Positions 6,541-15,257 of a stretch of DNA of 24,047 nucleotides are shown piece after piece. Under the pieces are notes generated by a model. The model was given only the letters and a program-made list of their open reading frames with translations, ran no database searches and was not told the DNA's origin. Numbering within the stretch: the stretch's first letter is position 1; each line of letters opens with the position of its first letter. Position numbers and translations under genes: made by a program. The stretch comes from CAZPMT01 sp964587655 (GTDB lineage: Bacteria; Hydrogenedentota; Hydrogenedentia; Hydrogenedentales; SLHB01), in the NCBI GenBank assembly GCA_964587655.1, contig CAZPMT010000083.1:1-24047 (forward strand), read 5' to 3'.

Positions 6541-7794
6541 TTGAAACCGCAAGTGACGGCAAGGCAGACACGATGGGTGGTGCTGGCGCTCGTAGGGATG
6601 CTGTGTTTCGGATGCGGCACAGTCCAGACCGTGCGCGACGCGACCCCGGCGAAGGAAGTGCGTGACGCACAAGCGAAGAATATTCAAGAGACCTTGGTCA
6701 TGCCCACCTCTGAGCTTCATAAGGGCGAGGATGGCCAGGCAGCCGCGCCCGAGGTGAAGGAGGCCGCCCCCGAGGCGGCGGCCGCCCCGAAGACGACCGA
6801 GGACATGTTCCCGGAGTATCGGATCGGTCCCAACGACGTCTTGGGCATGCGTTTCTTCGACGACGAGAGTCTCAGCTCGGAGGTGCTGGTGCGGTATGAC
6901 GGGTGCGTCTCGCTGCCGTTGATCCCGGACGTGAAGGTGGCGGGTGCGACTCGCCAGGAAGCGGTGGACATATTGAAAAAGGCATACGGCGCCTTGTTCC
7001 AGGATCCCCAGTTAAGTATTTCCATCATTCAGACGAACAGCAAGACGTTCGCGGTCATGGGCGAGGTCAGCGGGCCGGGCGAGTACCCGTATCTGCGTCC
7101 CATGACCCTCATCGCCTGCATCAACGCTGCGGGCGGCATACGCGTGAATCAGCGCGGCGGGACCTCCTACGTGGGAGCTCAGGGACAACTCGTGAAGGCC
7201 GTGATCATCCGTCACTCCGGAGAACAGCGTGAGATCATCGAACGCGATCTTCGCAAGTTTGAGAAGCCGGGCCCGCACCCCTCAGATACCCTGGTGTTGC
7301 CGAGCGACATCGTATATGTCCCGGAAGGCATGAACCTCGTGTACGTGCTTGGCGAGGTCAGCGGTGCGGGCGTGTTTGCCTTGAGCGAGGGAACGACGCT
7401 GCTTCGGCTGCTGGCCCGCGCCGGGGGCTTCAACGAGAGCACGGGCCGGCTGCATCAGTTGGTGTTGATGCGCGAGGAGTCCGAGGGTTCTTCGAAGATC
7501 ATGCTCATAAACGTGCGTCAAATCATAAGTACGGGACAGGACATTACTCTGCTTCCTGGCGACATCATCTATCTGCCTCGCAAGCCGCTGGTGAACCTGC
7601 GTGACTTCGTGACTCGTTTCACGGGCACGGTATCGCCGGTGCTGAGTCTGTACCGGCAGGCCTGGGATTCATACTACACGGCGAAGCAGTTTGACCAAAT
7701 GTTCCAAACCACATCTGGAACGGGCAGTGACCTCCTGACTATCCAGCAGGCCCTGAGAAGCATTGCCTCGTTTTCAGGAATTACGGCGCCGTAA
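6541..7794 (+). CDS. Wza-family polysaccharide export outer-membrane lipoprotein
   Basis: A 417-residue exporter. The start is TTG 6541, chosen because AGGAGG lies 7 bases upstream and because translation from there gives a lipoprotein-type signal peptide (WVVLALVGMLCFGC, acylated Cys25; the -3 residue is Cys rather than Leu). A start at 6463 would put the leader hairpin in the protein. An Ala/Glu-rich linker follows, then the Poly_export domain beginning EYRIGPNDVLGMRF near residue 92, then two SLBB repeats starting near 165 (VMGEVSGPGEYPY) and 263 (VLGEVSGAGVFAL). It would form the outer-membrane/periplasmic channel for the exopolysaccharide and work with the following Wzz/kinase protein. 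The next start lies 25 bp after its stop. Confidence 0.92.
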   Translation: MKPQVTARQTRWVVLALVGMLCFGCGTVQTVRDATPAKEVRDAQAKNIQETLVMPTSELHKGEDGQAAAPEVKEAAPEAAAAPKTTEDMFPEYRIGPNDVLGMRFFDDESLSSEVLVRYDGCVSLPLIPDVKVAGATRQEAVDILKKAYGALFQDPQLSISIIQTNSKTFAVMGEVSGPGEYPYLRPMTLIACINAAGGIRVNQRGGTSYVGAQGQLVKAVIIRHSGEQREIIERDLRKFEKPGPHPSDTLVLPSDIVYVPEGMNLVYVLGEVSGAGVFALSEGTTLLRLLARAGGFNESTGRLHQLVLMREESEGSSKIMLINVRQIISTGQDITLLPGDIIYLPRKPLVNLRDFVTRFTGTVSPVLSLYRQAWDSYYTAKQFDQMFQTTSGTGSDLLTIQQALRSIASFSGITAP

Positions 7795-7819
7795 CAAGGC
7801 CCAAGAACATAGGAAAGAA

Positions 7820-10174
7820 ATGAGCAAAGATTTCTCGACCGTATCGACTGTTCTGCAAGACCTTATATCCGACAACGCGGCGCGGAGCGCCGTGGGGCCG
7901 CGGCTCACTCTGAAGCGGATGGTGTGGCAGCGGGGGCCGCTGATGCTGCTCGTGGCGGCCATACTTGCTGTGCCGTCCGTCGTTGTGGGATGGTTTATCG
8001 TGCCCGTCAAGTACACGGCGAGCGCGGAAATCCGCTTTCTGGCCTCGACCCCACGCGTGTTGTCAGACGAAGGCAGCCGCGACAGGTCGACGCCCTATGA
8101 CAAGTTCCTGAATACGCAGATTAGTCTGGTTACGGGAAACACCATTCTTTCACGGGTGCTGAACGAGCCCAGCGTGAGCAGCCTGCCGGCTCTCAGCGAG
8201 GCCAAGGATCCGCTCGAGTACCTTAGGGCTCAGGTGGGGTGCCGCGTTGAGCGAAACAGCGAGTTGGTGACGGTCACGTGCTCCATGCCCGACGCGGAGT
8301 CCGCGAAGCGCGTGCTGGAAGAGGTCGTAAAGGTATACATGGACTATGCGCTGGGCGCGGAGGCGAGTTCAGGCGGCGAACGATTGAGCGTTCTTACGAA
8401 AGAGCGTGACGCACGGCAACTCGAGCTCGAATCGCGCATGCGTCAGATAGCCGAGCTTCAAGGCAGCGTGGACATTCCATTGAATAGCCAAACCAGCGGA
8501 CAAACCTTGGATACGCGCGAGAGCGAACTGTATCGCGGGGGCCTCGTCAGGGCCGAAGAAGATCTATCCAAGGCGCGGGCGCAAGGCGCCGATAGCGAGA
8601 GCCTGCTGGCTCAGATCAAGGAACTTCATGAGAAATACCGCGCAGACCCGGACAAGCCGATCTTCGAGTGCGGCGTCGAGGAGCGGGTCAATCAGGATGC
8701 GCGTGTTTCCGCGTTGCGGCAGGATCTTGTTCGCAGTGAAGCGAACGTCGCCAGTATTGCGGGGCGTCAGCTTGCGGAGTCGCCCTTGCGCCGGGAAGAG
8801 GAGAAGCGCCTGGCGAGCACGAAGGCGAGTGTCCAGCAACTACAGCGCCAAGTCCGTGGCGACGTGCTTGACGCACTGCAGGCCCAGTACGAGCAGATGC
8901 GAGACATGCTCGCCAAGGCGGTGGAAGAGGCCCAGCAGCGAGGCGACAAGTTCAAGCAGCAGTTGGCGGATTACGAAGGGCGCGTGCAAAAGGCGAATGA
9001 TCAACTGACGGAACTCGCGGAACTAAGGCGCAAGGCGGACGAGACTAGGTCCGTGCTTGACGAGGTCCGTCGTGAAATCTCGCAGATCAATCTCGAAAGC
9101 AAGGCGGCGGCCCGCGTCCAACTGGCCTCTCCCGCGACAGTGCCGGCCGGCGGTCCGGATCAACTGCCGCGCATTCTTGCCATGATGATGGGTCTGTGCG
9201 CGGCGTTGGGAGTCGGCTTCGGTGTAGGTCTTCTCCGAGAGCTTACGGACCAGGATGTTCGATCCCCGGAGGACATTACGCGCATTACCCGCCTGCCCGT
9301 GATCGCGACGCTTCCGCACGGTAGCGAGGACAAATCGCTTGGTTCGGCCGACTTTGCGATGGTGACGGCCGATCATCCGAACTCCGCCCCCGCGGAGGAG
9401 TTTCGCCGCGTTCTGGCGCGGCTGCTGTACCCCGAAGACTGTTCCGTGGAAGTCAAGACGCTTGTCGTGGCGAGCCCGACGCGCGGAGACGGCAAGACCT
9501 CTTTGGCCTGCAACCTTGCCCTAGCGATGGCGGAAGCCTCGCGCCGCGTGTTGCTGGTTGACTTGAGCGCGCGCCGCCCGAGCGTCGAGAAATGCTTTCA
9601 TTTGGAGCCGTCGGAGGGCCTTGCCGAATTTCTCCATGGCGACTGCGGTCCCGAGCAGGTGATTCAGTTGACGGATTTTGAGCATCTCTGTGTGATGGGT
9701 CCCGGGATCGATTCTGAAGACCTAAGTGGCCGGCTGGCCTCACGCGAAATGCTGCGTTTCATGGAATGGGCCGAAGAGGAATTCGACCACGTCATCATGG
9801 ACACGCCTCCCGCGCTGCTGATGTCTGACGTCAAGCTCCTCGCCCCTCTGGTGGACGGCGTGGTCATCGTGGTCGGTGTCGGCGTATCATCGATGGGCAT
9901 GGTCCGGCGATGTCTGCGAGAGATGGAGGTCGTCGGGGCCAACATGGTCGGTGTGGTGCTCAACGGTCTGCGCAGCACTCGCGGCGGTTATCTGAAACAC
10001 AATCTGAAACTTTACAAGACATATTCGGAAGAGACCGGCAACGGGCGGGCGGGCCGCCATGAGCGCGATGTGCGCGATATCGAAATTGTGGACGAGGAAC
10101 CGGAGATCGCAATGCTGCCCCTGGGCGAAGAACAGGAGATGACATCGTCTTCCAAGAGGACGGAAGACGCGTGA
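7820..10174 (+). CDS. Wzz/Wzc-like chain-length regulator fused to BY-kinase-like domain
   Basis: A 784-residue inner-membrane protein. ATG 7820 follows AGGAAAG (7811-7817); the upstream in-frame ATG at 7763 lies inside the exporter gene. A first membrane segment (LMLLVAAILAVPSVVVGWFI) precedes a Wzz region and a long periplasmic coiled coil (residues about 190-430), then a second membrane segment (ILAMMMGLCAALGVGFGVGLL). The cytoplasmic part is a BY-kinase/ParA-like ATPase: Walker A SPTRGDGKTS (Lys559) and Walker B IMDTPP (Asp661). The Walker A' stretch VDLSARRP keeps Asp581 but has Ser583 where the second catalytic Asp is normal, and the tail has only two Tyr (LYKTYSEE) instead of a cluster. 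Autokinase activity is therefore doubtful. It should pair with the Wza-like exporter to set chain length. Confidence 0.9.
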   Translation: MSKDFSTVSTVLQDLISDNAARSAVGPRLTLKRMVWQRGPLMLLVAAILAVPSVVVGWFIVPVKYTASAEIRFLASTPRVLSDEGSRDRSTPYDKFLNTQISLVTGNTILSRVLNEPSVSSLPALSEAKDPLEYLRAQVGCRVERNSELVTVTCSMPDAESAKRVLEEVVKVYMDYALGAEASSGGERLSVLTKERDARQLELESRMRQIAELQGSVDIPLNSQTSGQTLDTRESELYRGGLVRAEEDLSKARAQGADSESLLAQIKELHEKYRADPDKPIFECGVEERVNQDARVSALRQDLVRSEANVASIAGRQLAESPLRREEEKRLASTKASVQQLQRQVRGDVLDALQAQYEQMRDMLAKAVEEAQQRGDKFKQQLADYEGRVQKANDQLTELAELRRKADETRSVLDEVRREISQINLESKAAARVQLASPATVPAGGPDQLPRILAMMMGLCAALGVGFGVGLLRELTDQDVRSPEDITRITRLPVIATLPHGSEDKSLGSADFAMVTADHPNSAPAEEFRRVLARLLYPEDCSVEVKTLVVASPTRGDGKTSLACNLALAMAEASRRVLLVDLSARRPSVEKCFHLEPSEGLAEFLHGDCGPEQVIQLTDFEHLCVMGPGIDSEDLSGRLASREMLRFMEWAEEEFDHVIMDTPPALLMSDVKLLAPLVDGVVIVVGVGVSSMGMVRRCLREMEVVGANMVGVVLNGLRSTRGGYLKHNLKLYKTYSEETGNGRAGRHERDVRDIEIVDEEPEIAMLPLGEEQEMTSSSKRTEDA

Positions 10175-10280
10175 GAGACATGCGCTCCGCTCGGATCGCG
10201 GGCGACGAATCTGTTCCGGCGGGCAAAGCCGCCAGCGAAGACTCGGCCGCGTCTCAGAGAGCTTCATCCGTCTGCTTTCC

Positions 10281-10309
10281 CACAGATTGTTAAGCCACGA
10301 CAAACTGTG
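10281..10309 (+). repeat. 29-bp palindrome family A, copy 1 (intergenic)
   Basis: CACAGATTGTT / spacer AAGCCAC / GACAAACTGTG. The right arm is intact and the left arm has two changes. The spacer is identical to copy 2. The flank after the element (GGCCCGAAAGAGG) aligns with that of copy 8 (ACCCTGAAAGAGG) at the same spacing. The 225-bp gap 10175-10399 shows nothing else convincing. Confidence 0.75.
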
Positions 10310-10399
10310 GCCCGAAAGAGGATGGACCTGTCGCGGCGGGGTGGGCTATAACAGGACCAGGCAACCGTAAGAGGAACATACCGGAGGAAAAGCGGGTAC

Positions 10400-13300
10400 A
10401 TGTCACGCAAAGGTTGGATAACACTCCTTACAATTGTCCTTCTTGCCGTTCTCATTCTGGCGGCGGGAGGCGTCGCCGCCGTTCGCGCTTACTTCCGTTA
10501 CGCCGACCGCCAGTTGCTTACTCGAGCGGAGGAAGCAGAGGCTGTGGAGAACTGGCGCGCCGTGAAGAACAACTACGCATGGTATCTCACGCGGCATCCC
10601 CAGGATGCCGTGATCCTTGCGAAATACGCCCAGGCCTGCTCTTCGGCGCTTGATAACCGCAACTCGAATGTTCGCGACGCCAGCCGGGCTTACTTTCAGG
10701 TCGCCTCGAAGGACCCGGCCCAGGACGAACCCATCGCGCGCCTCCTCGATTTCCAGGAAAAGCATCGTCTGTGGGGGGAGTTGGAGTACGCCACCAGCTA
10801 CTTCCTTCGGCAAAGAGCGGGGACTCCGTCCCCAGGACTTGACGCCCGGTTGCGTTACCTTCATGCCCTGGCGCTCGATCGGTCCGGGCGCACAAAAGAG
10901 GCCATTGACGCCTATACGGAGCTGACGAATTCCGGTACGGACTTCGCATTTTGTGAAGCCACGACAAACTGTGTGGATGCCTACGGCGATCTTGCGCTGC
11001 TGTTGCAGCAGGAAGGTCTTACGGAACAGGCCCAGACTGTCCTGAAGCAAGGCCAGGAACGTTTTCCAGACCACGCGCACACCTTTCTTTTCCGGGCGAG
11101 GCAGTCTATGGCCAGCCGCTCCTTTGCCGAAGCGGAACAGGCCTTCCAGCAGGCGTTGGAGCGCGCTCCGGATGACGTGGAGGTGCTCGCTGAGGCGCTT
11201 GATGCCGCGCTGAAAACGCGGCGTTGGGACGCCGCGACGGGCTATGCCGAGAAACTTGTGAAGGTGATCCCGGATCGCCAGGAAGGCTACATCGCGCTCG
11301 CCTATCTTTTCGATCGCAAGGGCGAAGCCGACAAGGCCATTGCTTTGCTGTCCGGTCTTGACCCTCACGTCCGCGCGGACAACGCCGAGTTGTTCCTCAC
11401 CTTGGCGGAACTCCAGGTCAGCAACAATCGTTTCGAAGACTTTGCTGAGACAGTGGGCGCATACAAGAAATCCTATCCCGAACATGCGGCTATCTTCGAT
11501 TATCTTGCGGGACGGGAACTGCTGGCCAAGGGACAAGCGGTGGAGGCCGCGACGAAGCTGGCCGCCACGGTCGAGCGCGCCCCGGAATTCTTGCGCGCGC
11601 AGTTCTACGAGGCCATTGCGTTACTGCAATCGAACCAAGATGACCTTGCGCAGGGGGCGCTCGAATCTTACCTCCGAAGCCGGCCGGACGACGAGCGCGC
11701 CCAGGCCCTCTGGCAAAGCCGGTTCGGAGGTTCAGCGACACGCGAGGACGCGGCGAAAACCGGGCAGAACGTCCTGGCCAATGCGGAAGCGGGACCCTAT
11801 TCCCTGGTCTTCGCGGCGCGGTCGCTTATGACGTACGCGGCTCTTCCCGATACCAAGGAAACGGACATCCAGTTGACGAACGAGCTTCTTGAGCGCGCCA
11901 TCAAACGGCAGCCAACGAGCGCGTCCGCCTACCAGGTGCTCGCGGAGTTTCGCATCAACCGCAAGGACTTGCAGGGCGCGCGCCAGGTGCTCGAGCGCGC
12001 GGCGGCCGCGGGCGTGGACAAACGCGACCTGGCTGTCTTGCGGGGGGCGATAGCCCTGGCGGAAAACAATCCCGACGCGGCGCACGCTCTCCTTGTGGAG
12101 GACCTGGCGCGTCCGGATCTCACGCAGGAGGAGGTCATCCGTTGGGCGCAGTTCCTGGCCGGCTCCGGTCATCTTGACAAGGGGCTTGAAGCCCTGGACC
12201 TCGGGGCAGCGCGGATGGGCCCTGAAAAGCTCTCCGAGCTCGAACTCGATCAGGTTGGGTTGGCCACGCGTTACGGCGCCGCGAACCGTGCGATGGAAAT
12301 CCTCCTGAAGATCGAACCGCGCCTGGATAAGACGCCCACCATGACAAAGCGCCTCTGTCAAGTGAAGATCTCTTTGGTCCGGGCGCTGCTTCGCCCGGAC
12401 GCGGCGGACCCGCAAGGGAGTAAGGAAAAGGCCCTCGGCCTCCTCACGGCCATTGAGACCGAAGAACCCACGAATGCCGGGGCGCGCGTTCTCCGGGCGA
12501 ATCTGCTGCTGAGACAGGACCCGCCCGATTACGGGGGCGCTGAAAGCATCATCTCCAGTGTCCTTGAGTCACATCCGTCGGACGCTGAAGCACTGGCGTT
12601 AATGTCGGAGATCGCGTCCGGCGCCGGACACCCGGGCCAGGCGCTTGATTACGCTCAACGGGCTGCCGCCGCGTCCCCTGCAGGGGCGCAAGTCCAGCTT
12701 GTGCTTGCGGACGCTCAGTTGCGCGCTCAACGGTATCGTGAAGCGCAGGAAACGCTCCAGCGGTATCTGATAGAGCACCCGAACGGCATGCGCGCTAATG
12801 AGATGCTCTTGCAGGCATACGGCGAGCAGGGCAAGACCGCCGAGGCCCGGACGGCATTCGACCGCATTGAGAAAGCCCTCGCCGATGATCCCCGAAGGGA
12901 GCAGGTGCTTGATCAGTTGCGCGGACGGCTCGCGGGTTACGATGGAAATTGGCAGGAAGCCGAGCGGGCGCTGCGCGCCCGGTACAACGCCAATCCTGAC
13001 GGCACGACCGAGGTGCAGCCGCTTGCCGTGGCGCTCCTCAAACTGAACAAGGCGGACGACGCCGAGCAGATCATGAAGGAATACGCCCAACGCAAGCACG
13101 ACCGCCCAGAGGCATGGACCCTTCTGGGCCAGTTCTATCTCAGTCGCGACACTGAGAAGTATCTCGGGCAGGCGTCTTCGGCCTTCACGCAAGCTTCGCT
13201 TCTGGTTCCGGACTATGGACCGGCGTTGCGCGGTCTGATCGAGGTCCAAGTGCGGGGTAATAACCGCGGAATGGCGCTGGGCTTGTGCGAACGCTACCTT

Positions 13301-13696
13301 ACCCTGCAGCCGGACGACGTGGACATACTGTATCGCAAGGCCGTCTTGCTCGGGCAGGACCGAAACAGACTCGACGAGGCCCTGCAAACGATAAACCGGG
13401 CATTGCAGATCTCGGAACGGGCCGAGTTCCTGTCGGCTCGCGGCGCCATTTATCTGGCTCAGGAGAAGTTCAATGAAGCGCTCAAGGACTTCCAACGGCG
13501 TGCCGAACTGAAGGGAAGTACTTCCGCTGAGGAGGACACGGCGATGGCGGAGATCTATCTCGGTCTCAACGAGAAAGATCTCGCGCGGCAGTACTACGAG
13601 TCGGCTAAACAAAAGGCGGCAAAGGAACAGAAGACTGACACCGCCCGCCTTGATCGCCTGGGAAAGAGATTAGAACAGGAGTCTCAAAAACCATGA
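10400..13696 (+). CDS. Giant membrane-anchored TPR-repeat protein
   Basis: A 1098-residue protein with one N-terminal signal-anchor (WITLLTIVLLAVLILAAGG) and the rest made of tandem TPR helices, for example AEQAFQQALERAPDDVEVLAEALDAAL, and many A-x-x-Y/F-x-x-A-L-x-x-x-P units. It most likely faces the periplasm as a scaffold for the exosortase/EPS machinery; large TPR proteins accompany exosortases in other genomes. The ATG at 10400 is preceded by GGAGGAAAA at a rather long 12-bp spacing. Its stop overlaps the exosortase start by ATGA, so the two are translationally coupled. Two palindromic sequences lie inside the frame (10819-10833 and family A copy 2 at 10945-10973), the latter read as FCEATTNCV. 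No enzymatic motif is visible. Confidence 0.88.
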   Translation: MSRKGWITLLTIVLLAVLILAAGGVAAVRAYFRYADRQLLTRAEEAEAVENWRAVKNNYAWYLTRHPQDAVILAKYAQACSSALDNRNSNVRDASRAYFQVASKDPAQDEPIARLLDFQEKHRLWGELEYATSYFLRQRAGTPSPGLDARLRYLHALALDRSGRTKEAIDAYTELTNSGTDFAFCEATTNCVDAYGDLALLLQQEGLTEQAQTVLKQGQERFPDHAHTFLFRARQSMASRSFAEAEQAFQQALERAPDDVEVLAEALDAALKTRRWDAATGYAEKLVKVIPDRQEGYIALAYLFDRKGEADKAIALLSGLDPHVRADNAELFLTLAELQVSNNRFEDFAETVGAYKKSYPEHAAIFDYLAGRELLAKGQAVEAATKLAATVERAPEFLRAQFYEAIALLQSNQDDLAQGALESYLRSRPDDERAQALWQSRFGGSATREDAAKTGQNVLANAEAGPYSLVFAARSLMTYAALPDTKETDIQLTNELLERAIKRQPTSASAYQVLAEFRINRKDLQGARQVLERAAAAGVDKRDLAVLRGAIALAENNPDAAHALLVEDLARPDLTQEEVIRWAQFLAGSGHLDKGLEALDLGAARMGPEKLSELELDQVGLATRYGAANRAMEILLKIEPRLDKTPTMTKRLCQVKISLVRALLRPDAADPQGSKEKALGLLTAIETEEPTNAGARVLRANLLLRQDPPDYGGAESIISSVLESHPSDAEALALMSEIASGAGHPGQALDYAQRAAAASPAGAQVQLVLADAQLRAQRYREAQETLQRYLIEHPNGMRANEMLLQAYGEQGKTAEARTAFDRIEKALADDPRREQVLDQLRGRLAGYDGNWQEAERALRARYNANPDGTTEVQPLAVALLKLNKADDAEQIMKEYAQRKHDRPEAWTLLGQFYLSRDTEKYLGQASSAFTQASLLVPDYGPALRGLIEVQVRGNNRGMALGLCERYLTLQPDDVDILYRKAVLLGQDRNRLDEALQTINRALQISERAEFLSARGAIYLAQEKFNEALKDFQRRAELKGSTSAEEDTAMAEIYLGLNEKDLARQYYESAKQKAAKEQKTDTARLDRLGKRLEQESQKP
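10819..10833. repeat. Small hairpin GGGGAC-TCC-GTCCCC inside the TPR gene
   Basis: Six-base perfect arms and a 3-nt loop, read in frame as AGTPSP. It lies 112 bp before family A copy 2 and may be a third, shorter palindrome type inserted in the gene; chance is also possible in GC-rich DNA. Confidence 0.3.
10945..10973 (+). repeat. 29-bp palindrome family A, copy 2 (inside TPR gene)
   Basis: CGCATTTTGTG / AAGCCAC / GACAAACTGTG. The right arm and spacer match copy 1 exactly; the left arm has decayed. It is read in frame as the peptide FCEATTNCV, with two Cys in an otherwise Cys-poor TPR protein. Confidence 0.6.
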
Positions 13697-14619
13697 CGGA
13701 TACTCCCCTGGCGGCGCCGCCGACGGAGCGCTCCTTCGAGAACGGCCCGCGAGACAATCCGATCTTCTACGTGATGTTCGCGGTCGTCGCGGGGACTTTC
13801 GGCGTCCTGTACTACCGCACCTTCTTCGAGCTGTATTCAGCGTGGATGCAAGCCGACTCGTACTACTCGCACGGTTTTCTGATCCCGCCCATCTGCCTCT
13901 ATTTTGTCTGGCAGAAGCGCGCCGAACTCCGGGCGGCCCCGTTGCGACCGGCGTTATCCGGATATGTGCTTCTGGCCGCGGCATGCTTGATGCTTTTGGC
14001 GAGCGACTCGCTCGGGCTTCGCCTGTTCGGCCAGCTTTCCCTGCTGCCCATGATAGCCGGTCTCATATTGATCTTTTTCGGCTGGCGGCACTTGGCGCTG
14101 TTGTGGTTTCCCATTCTGTTTCTGGTCTTCATGATCCCGATTCCCTCGTCTATCACGCAGAGCCTTTCGTTGCGCGTCAAGCTCCTGGCGACAGACTCCG
14201 CCGTCCGTCTGGCGCGGTTGTTCACCCTGCCCATGGTGCGCGACGGATCCTTCGTGCATTTCGGAAACGACCAGTTTCTCGTGGGCGAGGTCTGTGGCGG
14301 CCTGCGTTCGCTCATTGCCCTGATAGCGTTTGGGTCACTCATGAGCTACATCAGCAAGACACGGGTCTGGGCGCGGCTCCTGATCCTGCTCATCTCGGGA
14401 CCTATCGCCATAATCTCGAACATGTTCCGCATCTTTGGCCTTTGTGTCGTGGGCTATTTTTGGGGCAGCGAGACCGCGGCCGGACGCTTCCACGACATAT
14501 CGGGCATTCTAATATTCGTGGTCGCCTTCGCGCTGCTCTTCGCGCTCGAGGCGATTTTGCGCCGATTGGTCCCCGAGGCGCCAAGACGACCGCGGGCATC
14601 GCAAGGAGATGTCTCATGA
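13693..14619 (+). CDS. Exosortase (transpeptidase-like membrane protein)
   Basis: A 308-residue polytopic membrane protein with about eight hydrophobic segments. The exosortase catalytic triad is present in order: Cys201 in GEVCGGLRSL, Arg246 in SNMFRI, and His267 in RFHDISG. Exosortases cleave C-terminal PEP-CTERM-type sorting signals in the inner membrane, releasing or transferring the protein, and co-occur with EPS genes. The start overlaps the TPR gene stop (ATGA), and its stop overlaps the EpsI start in the same way. EpsI is not fused here, whereas it is a C-terminal domain in some exosortases. No protein with a PEP-CTERM-like tail is encoded in this window. The subtype (XrtA or another) cannot be fixed by eye. 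Confidence 0.93.
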   Translation: MTDTPLAAPPTERSFENGPRDNPIFYVMFAVVAGTFGVLYYRTFFELYSAWMQADSYYSHGFLIPPICLYFVWQKRAELRAAPLRPALSGYVLLAAACLMLLASDSLGLRLFGQLSLLPMIAGLILIFFGWRHLALLWFPILFLVFMIPIPSSITQSLSLRVKLLATDSAVRLARLFTLPMVRDGSFVHFGNDQFLVGEVCGGLRSLIALIAFGSLMSYISKTRVWARLLILLISGPIAIISNMFRIFGLCVVGYFWGSETAAGRFHDISGILIFVVAFALLFALEAILRRLVPEAPRRPRASQGDVS

Positions 14620-15245
14620 AGATACGCATGTCCGTGACGATGCTCCTGCTTGGGCTTACGCTGGCCTTCCACGTCGCGATCACGCAGGCACATGACGTGG
14701 CGGCCCTCGGCGCCGCCGACCCCACGCTGCTCGATATCCCTTCCATGATCAGCTCTTATAAACAGAGAGGTTCTGATATAGATCCAGGTGATCGCGTCCG
14801 GGAACTGCTCCAAACCAACGCCATACTCACTCGAATCTATGTATCGCAGGGCGGCTGGCCCGTCGAACTGACGATCGTGCATACCGGTCTTACTCGCGGG
14901 AGCCTGCATTTCCCGGAAGTCTGTCTCGTGGGCCAGGGCTGGGAAGTGCGCGACCAATTCTCAGCGCCCATCGGATTTCTCTTCACGGGCAAGCGCCTCG
15001 TCCTTGTCAAAGGCGATAGTAAGCAAGCCGTTCTATACTGGTTCAAGACGGGGGACAACCTTACGGGCAATTACTTTCTCAATACCTGGTTCTGGATCCT
15101 CGGCAAACTAACGTTCAAGGAGCCGAGTTCGTCGATGATCCGGGTCAGCACGGCTATCGGCGGACAGGGCGAGGAGATTTCCTTCCGCGTCCTCGAGGAT
15201 TTTGCCACCCAACTCGCACCCATCCTACTGGAGAAGATTCCATAA
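14616..15245 (+). CDS. epsI: EpsI family exosortase-associated protein
   Basis: A 209-residue protein with an N-terminal signal or anchor segment (MLLLGLTLAFHVAITQA) followed by the EpsI (DUF3485) domain. The family hallmark H-x-P-x-x-C with a following GW is present: His98, Pro100, Cys103, Gly108-Trp109 (LHFPEVCLVGQGW). Further along are VLYWFKTGDNLTGNY and an aromatic-rich stretch typical of the family. EpsI accompanies exosortases and EPS export genes; its exact reaction is unknown, although the conserved Cys/His suggest catalysis in the periplasm. The start ATG 14616 overlaps the exosortase stop and is preceded by AAGGAGAT. A much longer reading of this frame, back to 13842, only shadows the exosortase gene. 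Confidence 0.9.
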   Translation: MKIRMSVTMLLLGLTLAFHVAITQAHDVAALGAADPTLLDIPSMISSYKQRGSDIDPGDRVRELLQTNAILTRIYVSQGGWPVELTIVHTGLTRGSLHFPEVCLVGQGWEVRDQFSAPIGFLFTGKRLVLVKGDSKQAVLYWFKTGDNLTGNYFLNTWFWILGKLTFKEPSSSMIRVSTAIGGQGEEISFRVLEDFATQLAPILLEKIP

Positions 15246-15257
15246 AGGGAAACGACC

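Noticed and set aside
10332..10350. Possible sigma-54 site before the TPR gene (GG-N10-GC)
   Set aside because: Only the spacing fits; both boxes (TGGACC, CGGCG) are poor.
13842..14615. Long N-terminal extension of EpsI
   Set aside because: It is a shadow of the exosortase gene in another frame; the ATG at 14616 has a Shine-Dalgarno and a signal segment follows.
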